The notes: generated by a model from the sequence alone, not told the origin. A stretch of DNA of 64,000 bases from Burkholderia sp. BCC1644 (GCF_902833225.1 NZ_CADFEI010000019.1:62001-126000), one strand, 5' to 3'. Positions 16,415 through 25,576 are shown, counted from the stretch's first letter. Numbers and translations are program-made.

Positions 16415-17506
16415 ATGATCTTCGAACGCTCCCTCCAGCGCGAGCTTGCGTATACGGCTGGCGCCGTGTTCATGGTGCTGCTCACGATCATGCTCACGAC
16501 GATGATGATCCGCATCGTCGGCTACGCCGCGTCCGGTGAAATCGATCCGCGGGACGTGCTCGTGCTGATCGGCCTGACCGTGATCGGCTACCTCGCCGTG
16601 ATGCTCGTCGTCACGCTGTTCGTGTCGATCCTGTTCGTGCTGACCCGGTGGTACCGGGACTCCGAAATGGTGGTGTGGCTCGCGTCGGGCGTGAGCCTCA
16701 CGCGCCTCATCAAGCCGATCGGCGTGTTCGCCACGCCGATCATCCTGCTGATTGCCTTCTTCGCGTTCGTCGGCTGGCCGTGGTCGAACCAGCAAAGCAA
16801 GATGATCAAGGCACGCTTCCAGCAGCGCGACGAGATCTCGCTGCTCGCGCCGGGCCAGTTCCGCGAGTCGGCCGCGAACCACCGCGTGTTCTTCATCGAG
16901 AAGATGACGCCCGACCAGAGCAAGGTGCAGAACGTGTTCGTCACGTCGACCGAGAACGGCAAGGTCAACGTGGTCGTGTCGCAGACGGGTCACACGGAAA
17001 CGCACGACGGCAGCCGCTTCGTCGTCCTGGAGGACGGCCGCCGCTACGACGGCACGCCCGGCCAGCCGAACTTCAAGATCATGGAGTTCGAGCGCTACGG
17101 CGTGAAGATCACGAGCACGCCGGTCACCAACGTGCCGACCACGAACAGCACGCCGACGCTCGACCTGCTGCGCAACCCGACGCGCGACAACCTCGCGGAA
17201 TTCGCGTGGCGCGCGGGGCTGCCGCTGATCGCGATCAACCTGCTGGTGCTCGGCATCCCGCTGTCGTACCAGAACCCGCGCCGCAGCCGCACGATCAACC
17301 TCGTGATGGCCGTGCTGATCTACCTCACGTACTCGAACCTGCTGAACGTCGTGCAGGCGCAGATCGAGCAGGGCAAGATGTCGTTCGGCGTCGGCCTCGT
17401 CGGCCTGCACCTCGTCGTCGCGGCGATCGTCGCGTTCATCTTCTGGTTGCGCGTGCGCAATCGTCCGCTGTTTACACGCGCGCTGTTCGGCCGCTCGGGA
17501 GCATGA
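16415..17506 (+). CDS. lptF: LPS export permease LptF
   Basis: This is a 363-aa YjgP/YjgQ-family permease of the LptB2FG complex that extracts lipopolysaccharide from the inner membrane. The start MIFERSLQRELAYTAGAVF is typical. Two hydrophobic helices follow, then a large periplasmic beta-jellyroll domain (about 130-260) and three C-terminal helices. The 16415 ATG fits the family start; the in-frame start at 16298 would add 39 residues that overlap the pepA promoter. It is 3 bp from lptG. Confidence 0.93.
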   Translation: MIFERSLQRELAYTAGAVFMVLLTIMLTTMMIRIVGYAASGEIDPRDVLVLIGLTVIGYLAVMLVVTLFVSILFVLTRWYRDSEMVVWLASGVSLTRLIKPIGVFATPIILLIAFFAFVGWPWSNQQSKMIKARFQQRDEISLLAPGQFRESAANHRVFFIEKMTPDQSKVQNVFVTSTENGKVNVVVSQTGHTETHDGSRFVVLEDGRRYDGTPGQPNFKIMEFERYGVKITSTPVTNVPTTNSTPTLDLLRNPTRDNLAEFAWRAGLPLIAINLLVLGIPLSYQNPRRSRTINLVMAVLIYLTYSNLLNVVQAQIEQGKMSFGVGLVGLHLVVAAIVAFIFWLRVRNRPLFTRALFGRSGA

Positions 17507-17509
17507 TCG

Positions 17510-18658
17510 ATGCGGCTCTATGAAAAATACTTCGCGCGACAGATCTACGTCACGTTCGTCTTCATCCTGTTCGCGTTCTCGGGCCTGTTCTTCTTCTTCG
17601 ACCTGATCAGCGAACTGAACTCGGTCGGGCACGGCAACTACAAGTTCGGCTACGCGGTGCTGCGCGTCGCGCTGCAGACGCCGTCACGCTTCTACGAGAT
17701 CATCCCGGTCGCCGCGCTGATCAGCGCGATCTACGTGTTCGCGCAAATGGCCGCGAACTCGGAATTCACGATCTTTCGCGTGTCGGGTCTCGCGACCAAC
17801 CAGGCGCTGCGCTCGCTGCTGAAGATCGGCATACCGCTCGTGATCGTCACCTACCTGATCGGCGAATTCGTCGGCCCGTACGCCGATCAGTTGTCCGAAC
17901 GCGTGCGGTTGCAGGCGCTCGGCGCCTCGGTGTCGTCGAACTTCCAGTCGGGCGTGTGGGTGAAGGACACGCTCGCGGCCCGCGACAACGGCGAGCAGGT
18001 CACGCGCTTCGTCAACGTCGGCAGCCTGTCGCCCGACTCGACGATCAGCAACGTGCGCATCTACGAATTCGATTCGAAGTTCCAGCTGCAGAACGTGCGG
18101 ATCGCGCAAACGGGGCGCTACGAGCCGCCCGGCCACTGGCTGCTGAAAGGCGTCACCGAGACCGAGCTGACGCCCATCAAGCCGATCAGCGGCCAGCCGA
18201 CCGACGCGCTGAACCCCGTGTACCGGTCGCAGCAGGTATCGCTGCCCGAATACCGGCTGCGTTCGGACCTGACGCCGCAGATCCTGTCGGTGCTGCTCGT
18301 GTCGCCGGAGCGCATGTCAATCATCAACCTGTTCCGGTACATCCAGCACTTGCGCGAGAACCAGCAGGACACGCAGCGCTACGACATCGCCCTGTGGCGC
18401 AAGCTGCTGTATCCGTTCGCCGTGTTCGTGATGCTCGTGCTGTCGCTGCCGTTCGCGTACCTGCACACGCGTGCGGGCGTGGTCGGCATGAAGGTGTTCG
18501 GCGGCATCATGCTCGGCATGAGCTTCCAGCTCCTCAATACGCTGTTCTCGCACATCGGCACGCTGAGCGCGTGGCCCGCGCCGCTCACCGCGGCGACACC
18601 GGGGCTGATCTATCTCGCGCTCGGCCTGTTCTCGCTCAAGTGGGTCGACCGGCACTGA
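17510..18658 (+). CDS. lptG: LPS export permease LptG
   Basis: This 382-aa partner of LptF has the same layout: MRLYEKYFARQIYVTFVFILF, N-terminal helices, a periplasmic domain, and three C-terminal helices. FAVFVMLVLSLPFAYLHTRAG and GVVGMKVFGGIMLGMSFQLL are typical family segments. It follows lptF with a 3-bp gap, so the two are co-expressed. Confidence 0.94.
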   Translation: MRLYEKYFARQIYVTFVFILFAFSGLFFFFDLISELNSVGHGNYKFGYAVLRVALQTPSRFYEIIPVAALISAIYVFAQMAANSEFTIFRVSGLATNQALRSLLKIGIPLVIVTYLIGEFVGPYADQLSERVRLQALGASVSSNFQSGVWVKDTLAARDNGEQVTRFVNVGSLSPDSTISNVRIYEFDSKFQLQNVRIAQTGRYEPPGHWLLKGVTETELTPIKPISGQPTDALNPVYRSQQVSLPEYRLRSDLTPQILSVLLVSPERMSIINLFRYIQHLRENQQDTQRYDIALWRKLLYPFAVFVMLVLSLPFAYLHTRAGVVGMKVFGGIMLGMSFQLLNTLFSHIGTLSAWPAPLTAATPGLIYLALGLFSLKWVDRH

Positions 18659-18685
18659 GCGCCGCGTCATGACGGAGGCTTCGAC

Positions 18686-19069
18686 ATGAGTTCGCACGGC
18701 ATCGTCCTGTTCGGCCACGGCGCCCGCGATCCGCGCTGGGCCGAGCCGTTCGAGCGGCTCGCCACGCGGCTGCGCGGCGCCGGCTCCCCTGCCCCGCACG
18801 TGTCGCTCGCGTTCCTCGAACTGATGACGCCGTCGCTCGCCGACGCCGTCGCCACGCAGGTCGCCGCCGGCTGCACGCGCATCACCGTCGTGCCCGTGTT
18901 CTTCGGCCAGGGCGGCCATGTCCGCCGCGACCTGCCGCAGCTCGTCGATGCATGCCGCGCCGCGCATCCCGCTGTCGAGATCCGCTGCGCGACGGCCGTC
19001 GGCGAAGACGACGGCGTGCTCGACGCGATCGCCCGCTACTGCATCGACCAGCTCGGCAGCGACGCGTAA
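18686..19069 (+). CDS. cbiX: small CbiX/SirB-type sirohydrochlorin chelatase
   Basis: This 127-aa single-domain chelatase belongs to the short CbiX family. The catalytic His is in IVLFGHGARDPRW (about residue 11), and a second conserved His in FFGQGGHVRRDLP (about 77). Such proteins insert Co or Fe into sirohydrochlorin. Next to cobA and the sulfate-reduction operon, ferrochelation to siroheme for CysI is plausible; cobalt insertion cannot be excluded. It is 27 bp after lptG, and ends at a terminator shared with the converging cobA. Confidence 0.83.
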   Translation: MSSHGIVLFGHGARDPRWAEPFERLATRLRGAGSPAPHVSLAFLELMTPSLADAVATQVAAGCTRITVVPVFFGQGGHVRRDLPQLVDACRAAHPAVEIRCATAVGEDDGVLDAIARYCIDQLGSDA

Positions 19070-19095
19070 GCCACGTATTTCCCGCACACAAAGAA

Positions 19096-19126
19096 AAAGC
19101 GCTGGCAGATGCCAGCGCTTTTTTCG
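19096..19126. terminator. bidirectional terminator between cbiX and cobA
   Basis: AAGCGCTGGCA and TGCCAGCGCTT form an 11-bp perfect stem with a tight loop. It is followed by a T run on the plus strand and preceded by AAAGAAAAA, which is T-rich on the minus strand. Confidence 0.88.
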
Positions 19127-19150
19127 TTTCGGACTGCGGTCGAGCCGCCC

Positions 19151-19900
19151 TCAGGCGGCATTGCGCATCGGATCCCCCGCTTTCGCCTGCCGTGCGCGCT
19201 CGGCGAACGCATCGCCGATCATCAGCAGGCTCGGTTCCGCGGGATCGAGCCACGCCTGCGCGTCGCCCGCCGCCATCTGCGCAAGCGTCAGCGTCAGCGA
19301 GCGCTCGCGCGCGGTGCTGCACGCCTCGACGATCGCGACGGGCGTCGCCGGCGCACGGCCGGCGTCGATCAGTTCCTGCGCGATGCCGGGCGCGCTGTCG
19401 CGGCCCATGTAGTAGACGATCGAATCGGCACGCGCGGCTTCGCGGATCTCGTCGCTGCCCGGCGCGCGGCTGTGCGTCGCGAACGCGACGCTGCGCGACA
19501 CGCCGCGCAACGTCAGCGACCGCTTCAGCGTCGCCGCACCGGCCAGCGCCGCGGTGATGCCCGGCACGACCTCGTAGTCGATGCCGGCCGCTTCCAGCGC
19601 GCGCATCTCCTCTTCGGCGCGACCGAACAGCATCGGGTCACCGCCCTTCAACCGCACGACGCACGCGTGTTCGCGCGCCGCATCGACGATCTGCTTGTTG
19701 ATGAAATGCTGCGCGGTCGAACGCTGCCCGCAGCGCTTGCCGACCGCGATCCGGCGCGCGTTCGGCGCGTAGTCGAGCATCGCGGGCTCGACGAGCGCGT
19801 CGTGCAGCACGACGTCGGCCTGCGCGAGCAGGCGCGCGCCGCGCACCGTGATGAGGTCCGCCGCGCCCGGCCCTGCTCCGATCAGATACACCTTGCCCAT
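19151..19900 (-). CDS. cobA: uroporphyrinogen-III C-methyltransferase (SUMT)
   Basis: This is a 249-aa SAM-dependent methyltransferase that makes precorrin-2, the branch point to siroheme and cobalamin. Motifs include YLIGAGPGAADLITVRG at the start, RLKGGDPMLFGRAEEE in the middle (about 85-100), and VVPGITAALAGA. There is no fused CysG-type dehydrogenase/chelatase half. It lies 86 bp downstream of cysN on the same strand, so it likely provides siroheme precursor for the sulfite reductase of the same operon. Confidence 0.93.
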   Translation of the reverse strand: MGKVYLIGAGPGAADLITVRGARLLAQADVVLHDALVEPAMLDYAPNARRIAVGKRCGQRSTAQHFINKQIVDAAREHACVVRLKGGDPMLFGRAEEEMRALEAAGIDYEVVPGITAALAGAATLKRSLTLRGVSRSVAFATHSRAPGSDEIREAARADSIVYYMGRDSAPGIAQELIDAGRAPATPVAIVEACSTARERSLTLTLAQMAAGDAQAWLDPAEPSLLMIGDAFAERARQAKAGDPMRNAA

Positions 19901-19986
19901 GTTTGTCGCTTCGCTTCGTCCGTGCGGACGTTTGCGTACGGCCCGCGCCGCCGTGTGGCGGCGCGGTTTGCCGCGCAGATTGACGA

Positions 19987-21303
19987 TTACGCCGAGAACG
20001 CCCGGATCATGCCGGCGGCGACCGTGTGGTGCGTCGCTTCGTCGATCAGCACGAACGCGCCCGTGCCCGGATGCGCATCGTACGTATCGCAGACGATCGG
20101 CTTCTGCAGCGTCAGCGCGACGCGGCCGATGTCGTTCATCTTCAGGTCGTGGCGGTCGGTCGCGTGCGACAGCGTATGCACGTCGAGCACCTGCTTGACC
20201 GCGCCGATCTTCGCGAACACCGTGCTCGTGGTCTGCTTCAGCAGGTACTTGCGCTGCGGCGACAGCGGCGTCTCGTCGAACCAGCACAGGTCGGCCTCGA
20301 GCTTCTTGGCCGGCTCGACCGGCTCGGCGGTCGTGACGAACATGTCGCCGCGCGACACGTCGACATCTTCCTCGAGACGAATCGTCACCGTCTGGCCCGC
20401 GAACGCGTGCGCGACCGACGCGGTGCCGCCCGGCACCGGCGCGACGATCTCGGCGACCGTTGCCGTGCGGTTCGACGGCAGCACGACGATTTCGTCGCCG
20501 ACCTTCACTTCGCCCGACTCGATCCGGCCCATGTAGCCGCGGAAATCGTCGGCCGAGCTGCCGTCCTGGCGCGCGACCCACTGCACCGGGAAGCGCAGCG
20601 CGTCATGCGCCTGCGTCTCGACCGGCAGCGACTCGAGCACGTCGAGGAGCGGCTCGCCTGCGTACCACGACATGCGCTCGCTCGCGCCGACGATGTTGTC
20701 GCCCTTCAGCGCCGACACCGGCACGAAGCGCACGTCGGTCAGGCCGAGCTGCTTCGCGAGCGTGACGTACGCGTCGCGGATCTCGTTGAAGCGCGCTTCG
20801 CTGTAGTCGACGAGGTCCATCTTGTTGATTGCGACGATCACGTGCTGCAGGCCGAGCAGCTTGACGATCGCGCTGTGGCGCTTGGTTTGCGGCAGCAGTT
20901 GCACGACGCCGTTCTCGACCGTGATGCGCGTCGCATCGATCAGGACGATCGCCGCGTGCGCGGTCGACGCGCCCGTCACCATGTTGCGCGTGTACTGCTC
21001 GTGGCCCGGCGTATCGGCGATGATGAACTTGCGCTTCGCGGTCGCGAAGTAGCGGTACGCGACGTCGATCGTGATGCCCTGCTCGCGCTCGGCTTCGAGG
21101 CCGTCGGTCAGCAGCGCGAGGTCGAGTTCGTCGCCGACCGTGCGCTTGTTCTTCGCGCGCGACAGCGCGGACAGCTGGTCGGACAGCACGGCCTTGCTGT
21201 CGTACAGCAGGCGGCCGATCAGCGTGCTCTTGCCGTCGTCGACGCTGCCTGCGGTGATGAAGCGCAGCACGCCGAGGTCTTCGGTGTTCTCGATGATGCT
21301 CAT
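19987..21303 (-). CDS. cysN: sulfate adenylyltransferase subunit 1 (GTPase)
   Basis: This is the 438-aa GTP-binding subunit of ATP sulfurylase, which couples GTP hydrolysis to formation of adenylyl sulfate. It has an EF-Tu-like P-loop GSVDDGKSTLIGRLLYD (about residues 17-33), DTPGHEQYTRNM and the NKMD motif, followed by two beta-barrel domains. There is no C-terminal CysC kinase fusion, which fits a pathway that reduces APS directly. It follows cysD by 22 bp. Confidence 0.95.
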   Translation of the reverse strand: MSIIENTEDLGVLRFITAGSVDDGKSTLIGRLLYDSKAVLSDQLSALSRAKNKRTVGDELDLALLTDGLEAEREQGITIDVAYRYFATAKRKFIIADTPGHEQYTRNMVTGASTAHAAIVLIDATRITVENGVVQLLPQTKRHSAIVKLLGLQHVIVAINKMDLVDYSEARFNEIRDAYVTLAKQLGLTDVRFVPVSALKGDNIVGASERMSWYAGEPLLDVLESLPVETQAHDALRFPVQWVARQDGSSADDFRGYMGRIESGEVKVGDEIVVLPSNRTATVAEIVAPVPGGTASVAHAFAGQTVTIRLEEDVDVSRGDMFVTTAEPVEPAKKLEADLCWFDETPLSPQRKYLLKQTTSTVFAKIGAVKQVLDVHTLSHATDRHDLKMNDIGRVALTLQKPIVCDTYDAHPGTGAFVLIDEATHHTVAAGMIRAFSA

Positions 21304-21325
21304 GATGTGAATGTCCTCGTGTGCT

Positions 21326-22288
21326 TCAGAAATAACCTTGCTTCTTGCGCGTTTCCATCGCGGCTTCGGACGCCTGGTCGTCCATCCGGGTCGCGCCGCG
21401 CTCGGTGATCTCGGTCACCGCCGTCTCGGCGATGATCTTCTCGACGTCGTCCGCGTCGCTCTCGACCGGGCACGTGCAGCTGATGTCGCCGACCGTGCGG
21501 AAGCGCACCTGCGCAAGCTCGCTCGACTCGCCTTCACGCATCGGCGTGAGCGGCGTGACGGGCACGAGCAACCCGTTGCGGCGCACGATCTCGCGCTGGT
21601 GCGCGTAGTAGATCGACGGCAGTTCGAGGTTTTCGCGTGCGATGTACTGCCACACGTCGAGTTCGGTCCAGTTCGAGATCGGGAACACGCGCAGGTGCTC
21701 GCCCTTGTGCAGGCGGGCGTTGTACAGGCTCCACAGTTCCGGGCGCTGCGCCTTCGGATCCCACTGGCCGAATTCGTCGCGGAACGAGAAGATGCGCTCC
21801 TTCGCACGTGCCTTCTCTTCGTCGCGGCGCGCGCCGCCGATCAGCGCGGTGTAGCCATGCTCCTCGATCGTCTCGAGCAGCGTGACGGCCTGCGCAGCGT
21901 TGCGCGAATCGGTTTCGCGGCGCAGCACGACCGTGCCGCGCTTGATCGAATCCTCGACGTGACCGACGACCAGCTCGGCGCCCAGTTCCTGCGCGCGACG
22001 GTCGCGGAAGTCGATCACTTCCTCGTAGTTGTGGCCCGTGTCGATGTGCACGAGCGGGAACGGCAGCGCCGTCTTGCGGTTCGCGCCGAGGCCGAACGCT
22101 TTCAGGGCCAGATGAAGCACGACGACCGAATCCTTGCCGCCCGAGAACAGCAGCGCCGGCTTGCTGCACTCGGCAACCAGCTCGCGCAGGATGTGGATCG
22201 ACTCGGCTTCGAGCCAGTCGAGGTGGCCCATGCGGCTGTCCGCGCCGGTGGCCGGGGCAAAGGCGGATTGCTCGAGCGTCGTGCTCAT
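21326..22288 (-). CDS. cysD: sulfate adenylyltransferase subunit 2
   Basis: This is the 320-aa catalytic subunit of ATP sulfurylase, a PP-loop ATP pyrophosphatase. The PP-loop LFSGGKDSVVVLHLA is near residue 45, and RRDEEKARAKERIFSFRD is a family segment. The start at 22288 (MSTTLEQSAFAP) was chosen over 22342, which adds residues without family similarity. It lies between cysH and cysN in one leftward operon. Confidence 0.94.
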   Translation of the reverse strand: MSTTLEQSAFAPATGADSRMGHLDWLEAESIHILRELVAECSKPALLFSGGKDSVVVLHLALKAFGLGANRKTALPFPLVHIDTGHNYEEVIDFRDRRAQELGAELVVGHVEDSIKRGTVVLRRETDSRNAAQAVTLLETIEEHGYTALIGGARRDEEKARAKERIFSFRDEFGQWDPKAQRPELWSLYNARLHKGEHLRVFPISNWTELDVWQYIARENLELPSIYYAHQREIVRRNGLLVPVTPLTPMREGESSELAQVRFRTVGDISCTCPVESDADDVEKIIAETAVTEITERGATRMDDQASEAAMETRKKQGYF

Positions 22289-22364
22289 GATTTCAGTCCT
22301 TCTCTTCTGGGTTCGTGCCGCCCGCTGTCGCGGGCGGCGCAATATTCAGTTTCTTGTCAGGCGT

Positions 22365-23108
22365 TCAGTGCGAGGCGCCGGCAACGGCTTCCGCAGGAAT
22401 CGGCGTGATCGTGATGTGCAGGCCGCATTCCTTCGTATCGCGCGATTCCCACCACCAGCGGCCCGCGCGGCTGTCCTCGCCGGGACGGATCGCACGGGTA
22501 CAAGGCTCGCAGCCGATGCTCGGGTAGCCGCGAGCATGCAGCGGGTTGACCGGCACGTCAAACGCGTCAAGGTACGCCCATACGTCGGCTTCCGTCCAGT
22601 CGGCCAGCGGGTTGTACTTCGCGATCCCGCGCGCGTCGTCCTGTTCTTCCTCGTGCAGCTCGGCCCGCGTGACCGACTGCTCGCGGCGCTGGCCGGTGAC
22701 CCACGCGCCGACGTCGGCCAGCGCGCGGTTCAGCGGCTCGACCTTGCGGATGTGGCAGCACGACTTGCGCAGCTCGACGCTCTCGTAGAACGCGTTCAGG
22801 CCGTGCTCGGCGACATACTGGTCGACCGCTTCCGGTTGCGGGTGGAACTGCTCGATCTCGTAGCCGTAGCGCTCGCGCACCCGATCGATCATGCCGAGCG
22901 TTTCCGCGTGCAGGCGGCCCGTATTCAGCGAGAAGATGCCGATCGACACGCCCTTCGACAGGATCGCGTGCGTGAGCAGCATGTCTTCCGCCGCGAGGCT
23001 GCTCGCGAACTTCACCTTGTCGTGACGGGCACCGATCTGCGCGAGCAGCGCGTCGAGGCGCTCGACCTTCGCGGCGAGTTCCGGCGTCAGCGCGGTGGCC
23101 GTACTCAT
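22365..23108 (-). CDS. cysH: adenylyl-sulfate (APS) reductase
   Basis: This 247-aa enzyme reduces activated sulfate to sulfite with thioredoxin or glutathione. Two Cys-pair motifs, KSCCHIRKVEPL (about residues 140-151) and IGCEPCTRA (about 225-233), are the ligands of a [4Fe-4S] cluster and mark the APS-using type rather than the cluster-free PAPS-using type. This agrees with the absence of CysC. It overlaps the DUF934 gene by 4 bp (ATGA). Confidence 0.93.
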   Translation of the reverse strand: MSTATALTPELAAKVERLDALLAQIGARHDKVKFASSLAAEDMLLTHAILSKGVSIGIFSLNTGRLHAETLGMIDRVRERYGYEIEQFHPQPEAVDQYVAEHGLNAFYESVELRKSCCHIRKVEPLNRALADVGAWVTGQRREQSVTRAELHEEEQDDARGIAKYNPLADWTEADVWAYLDAFDVPVNPLHARGYPSIGCEPCTRAIRPGEDSRAGRWWWESRDTKECGLHITITPIPAEAVAGASH

Positions 23109-23656
23109 GCGTTCACCTTCGCGTCGGGCGTCGCTACGTCTGCCGCGCGACGGCGGAACAGCGGCGCCGGCTCGTCGAACGCGCCCTGGTAACGCTGCGT
23201 GAATTCCGTGAACGCGTTCAGCGCGTCGTGGATGTCCTTGTCGGCGCGCACCGCGAATGCGTCGAAGCCGCAACGCGACATGTACAGCAGCTGGTCGCGC
23301 AGCACGTCGCCGATCGAGCGCAGCTCGCCCGTCCAGCCGTGGCGCTCGCGCAACAGGCGCGCGATGCTGTAGCCGCGGCCGTCCGCGAAGCGCGGGAAAT
23401 CGACGGCGATCAGCGAAATCGCGCCGAAGTCGGCCACGAGATCGGCCGGCTCGCTGTCCGGCGCGAGCCACACACCGAGTTCGTCCTTCGTCTTCGCGGC
23501 GACGAGCGCCGCGCGCTCGGCCTGCCACAATGCGAACGGCACTAGCACCTTGCCGGCCGGCAATGCGTCGACCGCGGGCAGCGCACCGTCTTCTGCCGCG
23601 CGCACGACCTGCCATGCGTCGTCGATCACTGCGCGGTTCTTGATAATCGAAGCCAT
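23105..23656 (-). CDS. DUF934 protein of the sulfate assimilation operon
   Basis: This 183-aa soluble protein of unknown function matches the DUF934 family: an N-terminal LPAGKVLVPFALWQAERAAL stretch, a central IAVDFPRFADGRGYSIARLL and a LRDQLLYMSRCGFDAFAV segment, followed by an YQGAFDEPAPLFRRR tail. The family is almost always found beside cysI/cysH in proteobacteria. It has a single conserved-looking Cys (SRCGFDAF) and no cofactor motif that I recognise. It lies 25 bp after cysI and overlaps cysH, so it is tightly tied to sulfite formation or reduction. Confidence 0.85.
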   Translation of the reverse strand: MASIIKNRAVIDDAWQVVRAAEDGALPAVDALPAGKVLVPFALWQAERAALVAAKTKDELGVWLAPDSEPADLVADFGAISLIAVDFPRFADGRGYSIARLLRERHGWTGELRSIGDVLRDQLLYMSRCGFDAFAVRADKDIHDALNAFTEFTQRYQGAFDEPAPLFRRRAADVATPDAKVNA

Positions 23657-23681
23657 CTGCTAATTCCTTGTACCCGGTTGG

Positions 23682-25361
23682 TTACGCGTTCACTGCCTGG
23701 CGCGCCGCATACACGCGCTCCTTGAACGGCGCGATGCCGATGCGGTCGTACGTATCGACGAAGCGCTCGCCGTCGATGCGCGATTCGACGAACGTGTCGA
23801 TCAGCTTCGCGATGACGTCCGGCACTTCTTCCGCCGAGAACGACGGCCCGATCACGCGGCCGAGGCGCGCGCCGTTCTGGCCCGTGCCCTGCTCGCCGCC
23901 GAGCGACACCTGGTACCACTCGGCGCCGTCCTTGTCGACACCGAGGATGCCGATGTTGCCGACGTGGTGGTGACCGCACGAGTTCATGCAACCGGAAATG
24001 TTCAGCGACAGGTCGCCGAGGTCGTACACGTAGTCCAGATCGTCGAAACGCTGCTGGATCGCCAGCGCGATCGGGATCGACTTCGCGTTCGCGAGCGAGC
24101 AGAAGTCGCCGCCCGGGCACGCGATGATGTCGGTCAGCAGGCCGATGTTCGGCGTCGCGAAACTCGCCGCCTTCGCCTTTTCCCACACCGCGAACAGGTC
24201 GCGCTTCTTCACGTTCGCGAGAATCAGGTTCTGCTCGTGCGACACGCGCAGCTCGCCGAGCGAGTATTCGTCGGCCCAGTCGGCGACCAGCTCCATCTGC
24301 GCGTCGGTCGCATCGCCCGGCGCCACGCGGTGATCCTTCAGCGACAGCGTGACGGCGGCATAGCCGGCCACCTTGTGCGGCGCGACGTTACGCTCGACCC
24401 AGCGCGCGAACGCCTTGTTCTCGAGCAGGTGCTGTTCGAACGATGCGTCGGTATCGGCCAGCTTCTCGTAGACGGGCGGCTGGAAGTACTGCGACACGCG
24501 ATCGACTTCCGCCTGCGTGAGCGTCGACGGGCCGTCCTTCAGGTGCTGCCACTCTTCCTCGACCTGCTGCGCGAACTTCGCCGGCGACAGCGCCTTCACG
24601 AGGATCTTGATCCGCGCCTTGTACAGGTTGTCGCGGCGGCCGTAGCGGTTGTACACGCGCAGCACGGCTTCGCAGTAGGTCAGCAGATGCTGCCACGGCA
24701 AGTCTTCCTTGATCACCGCGCCGATGATCGGCGTACGGCCGAGGCCGCCGCCCGCGAGGATGCTCGCGACCACTTCGCCCTGCGCATTCTTCTTCAGGTA
24801 CACGCCGAGGTCGTGGATCTGCACGGCCGCGCGGTCGTCCTTCGAGCCCGACACCGCGATCTTGAACTTGCGCGGCAGCCACGCGAATTCGGGATGGAAC
24901 GTCGACCACTGACGCAGGATTTCCGACCACGGACGCGGATCGATCTCTTCGTCCTGCGCGACGCCGGCGAACTGGTCGGCCGTGATGTTGCGGATGCAGT
25001 TGCCCGACGTCTGGATGCCGTGCATCTGCACCGACGCGAGCTTCGCGAGGATCTCGGGCGTGTCTTCCAGCTCGATCCAGTTGAACTGGATGTTCGAGCG
25101 GGTCGAGAAGTGGCCGTAGCCGCGGTCGTGTTCGCGGGCGATGCGCGCCAGCATCCGGAGCTGGTCGCTGCGCAGGTTGCCGTACGGAATCGCGATGCGG
25201 TGCATGTACGCGTGGCGCTGCATGTACAGGCCGTTCTGCAGGCGCAGCGGACGGAATTCTTCTTCGCTCAACTCGCCCGACAGGCGGCGGCGCACCTGAT
25301 CGCGGTACTGCGCGACACGCTCGTCGACGATCGTCTGGTCGTATTGGTCGTACTGATACAT
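23682..25361 (-). CDS. cysI: sulfite reductase hemoprotein (nitrite/sulfite reductase family)
   Basis: This is a 559-aa siroheme and [4Fe-4S] enzyme that reduces sulfite to sulfide. The two half-domains carry GYGHFSTRSNIQFNW and TSGNCIRNITADQ in the N-terminal half. The cluster/siroheme ligands are CPGGDFCSLA and ISGCMNSCGHHH in the C-terminal half, the C-x5-C plus C-x3-C pattern. No cysJ flavoprotein lies beside it. The start at 25361 (MYQYDQYDQTIV) was chosen; the frame stays open to 25448 but that part looks like leader. It is the first gene of the operon and divergent from a cysB-type regulator. Confidence 0.92.
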   Translation of the reverse strand: MYQYDQYDQTIVDERVAQYRDQVRRRLSGELSEEEFRPLRLQNGLYMQRHAYMHRIAIPYGNLRSDQLRMLARIAREHDRGYGHFSTRSNIQFNWIELEDTPEILAKLASVQMHGIQTSGNCIRNITADQFAGVAQDEEIDPRPWSEILRQWSTFHPEFAWLPRKFKIAVSGSKDDRAAVQIHDLGVYLKKNAQGEVVASILAGGGLGRTPIIGAVIKEDLPWQHLLTYCEAVLRVYNRYGRRDNLYKARIKILVKALSPAKFAQQVEEEWQHLKDGPSTLTQAEVDRVSQYFQPPVYEKLADTDASFEQHLLENKAFARWVERNVAPHKVAGYAAVTLSLKDHRVAPGDATDAQMELVADWADEYSLGELRVSHEQNLILANVKKRDLFAVWEKAKAASFATPNIGLLTDIIACPGGDFCSLANAKSIPIALAIQQRFDDLDYVYDLGDLSLNISGCMNSCGHHHVGNIGILGVDKDGAEWYQVSLGGEQGTGQNGARLGRVIGPSFSAEEVPDVIAKLIDTFVESRIDGERFVDTYDRIGIAPFKERVYAARQAVNA

Positions 25362-25491
25362 TCGGGGACCCCAGGGGTTTTCGTGGTGACCGCGCGACGT
25401 CCTAGCCACGTCGCGCCCGAATCTCCGTTCCGCCGTCACCGCCCCCATCCGCCACCGGATGGATTGCTAATGACGAAAACAGATATCCATA

Positions 25492-25538
25492 TTTGAAAAA
25501 CTCCGGTGAATCGTAATAAACTCGCCTTATATTTCAAA
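25492..25538. promoter_or_regulatory. cysI/cysB control region with an inverted TTTGAAA repeat
   Basis: The 215-bp gap between cysI and the regulator is AT-rich, unlike its surroundings. TTTGAAA (25492-25498) and its inverse TTTCAAA (25532-25538) are 33 bp apart. On the plus strand TTGAAA then TAAACT (25517-25522) at 18 bp resembles a promoter for the regulator. The inverse TTGAAA points towards cysI with a weaker -10. CysB-type binding here is inferred. Confidence 0.45.
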
Positions 25539-25576
25539 CGACTAAAAAATTCTGTTGATATGCGGAAGGGTTATAA

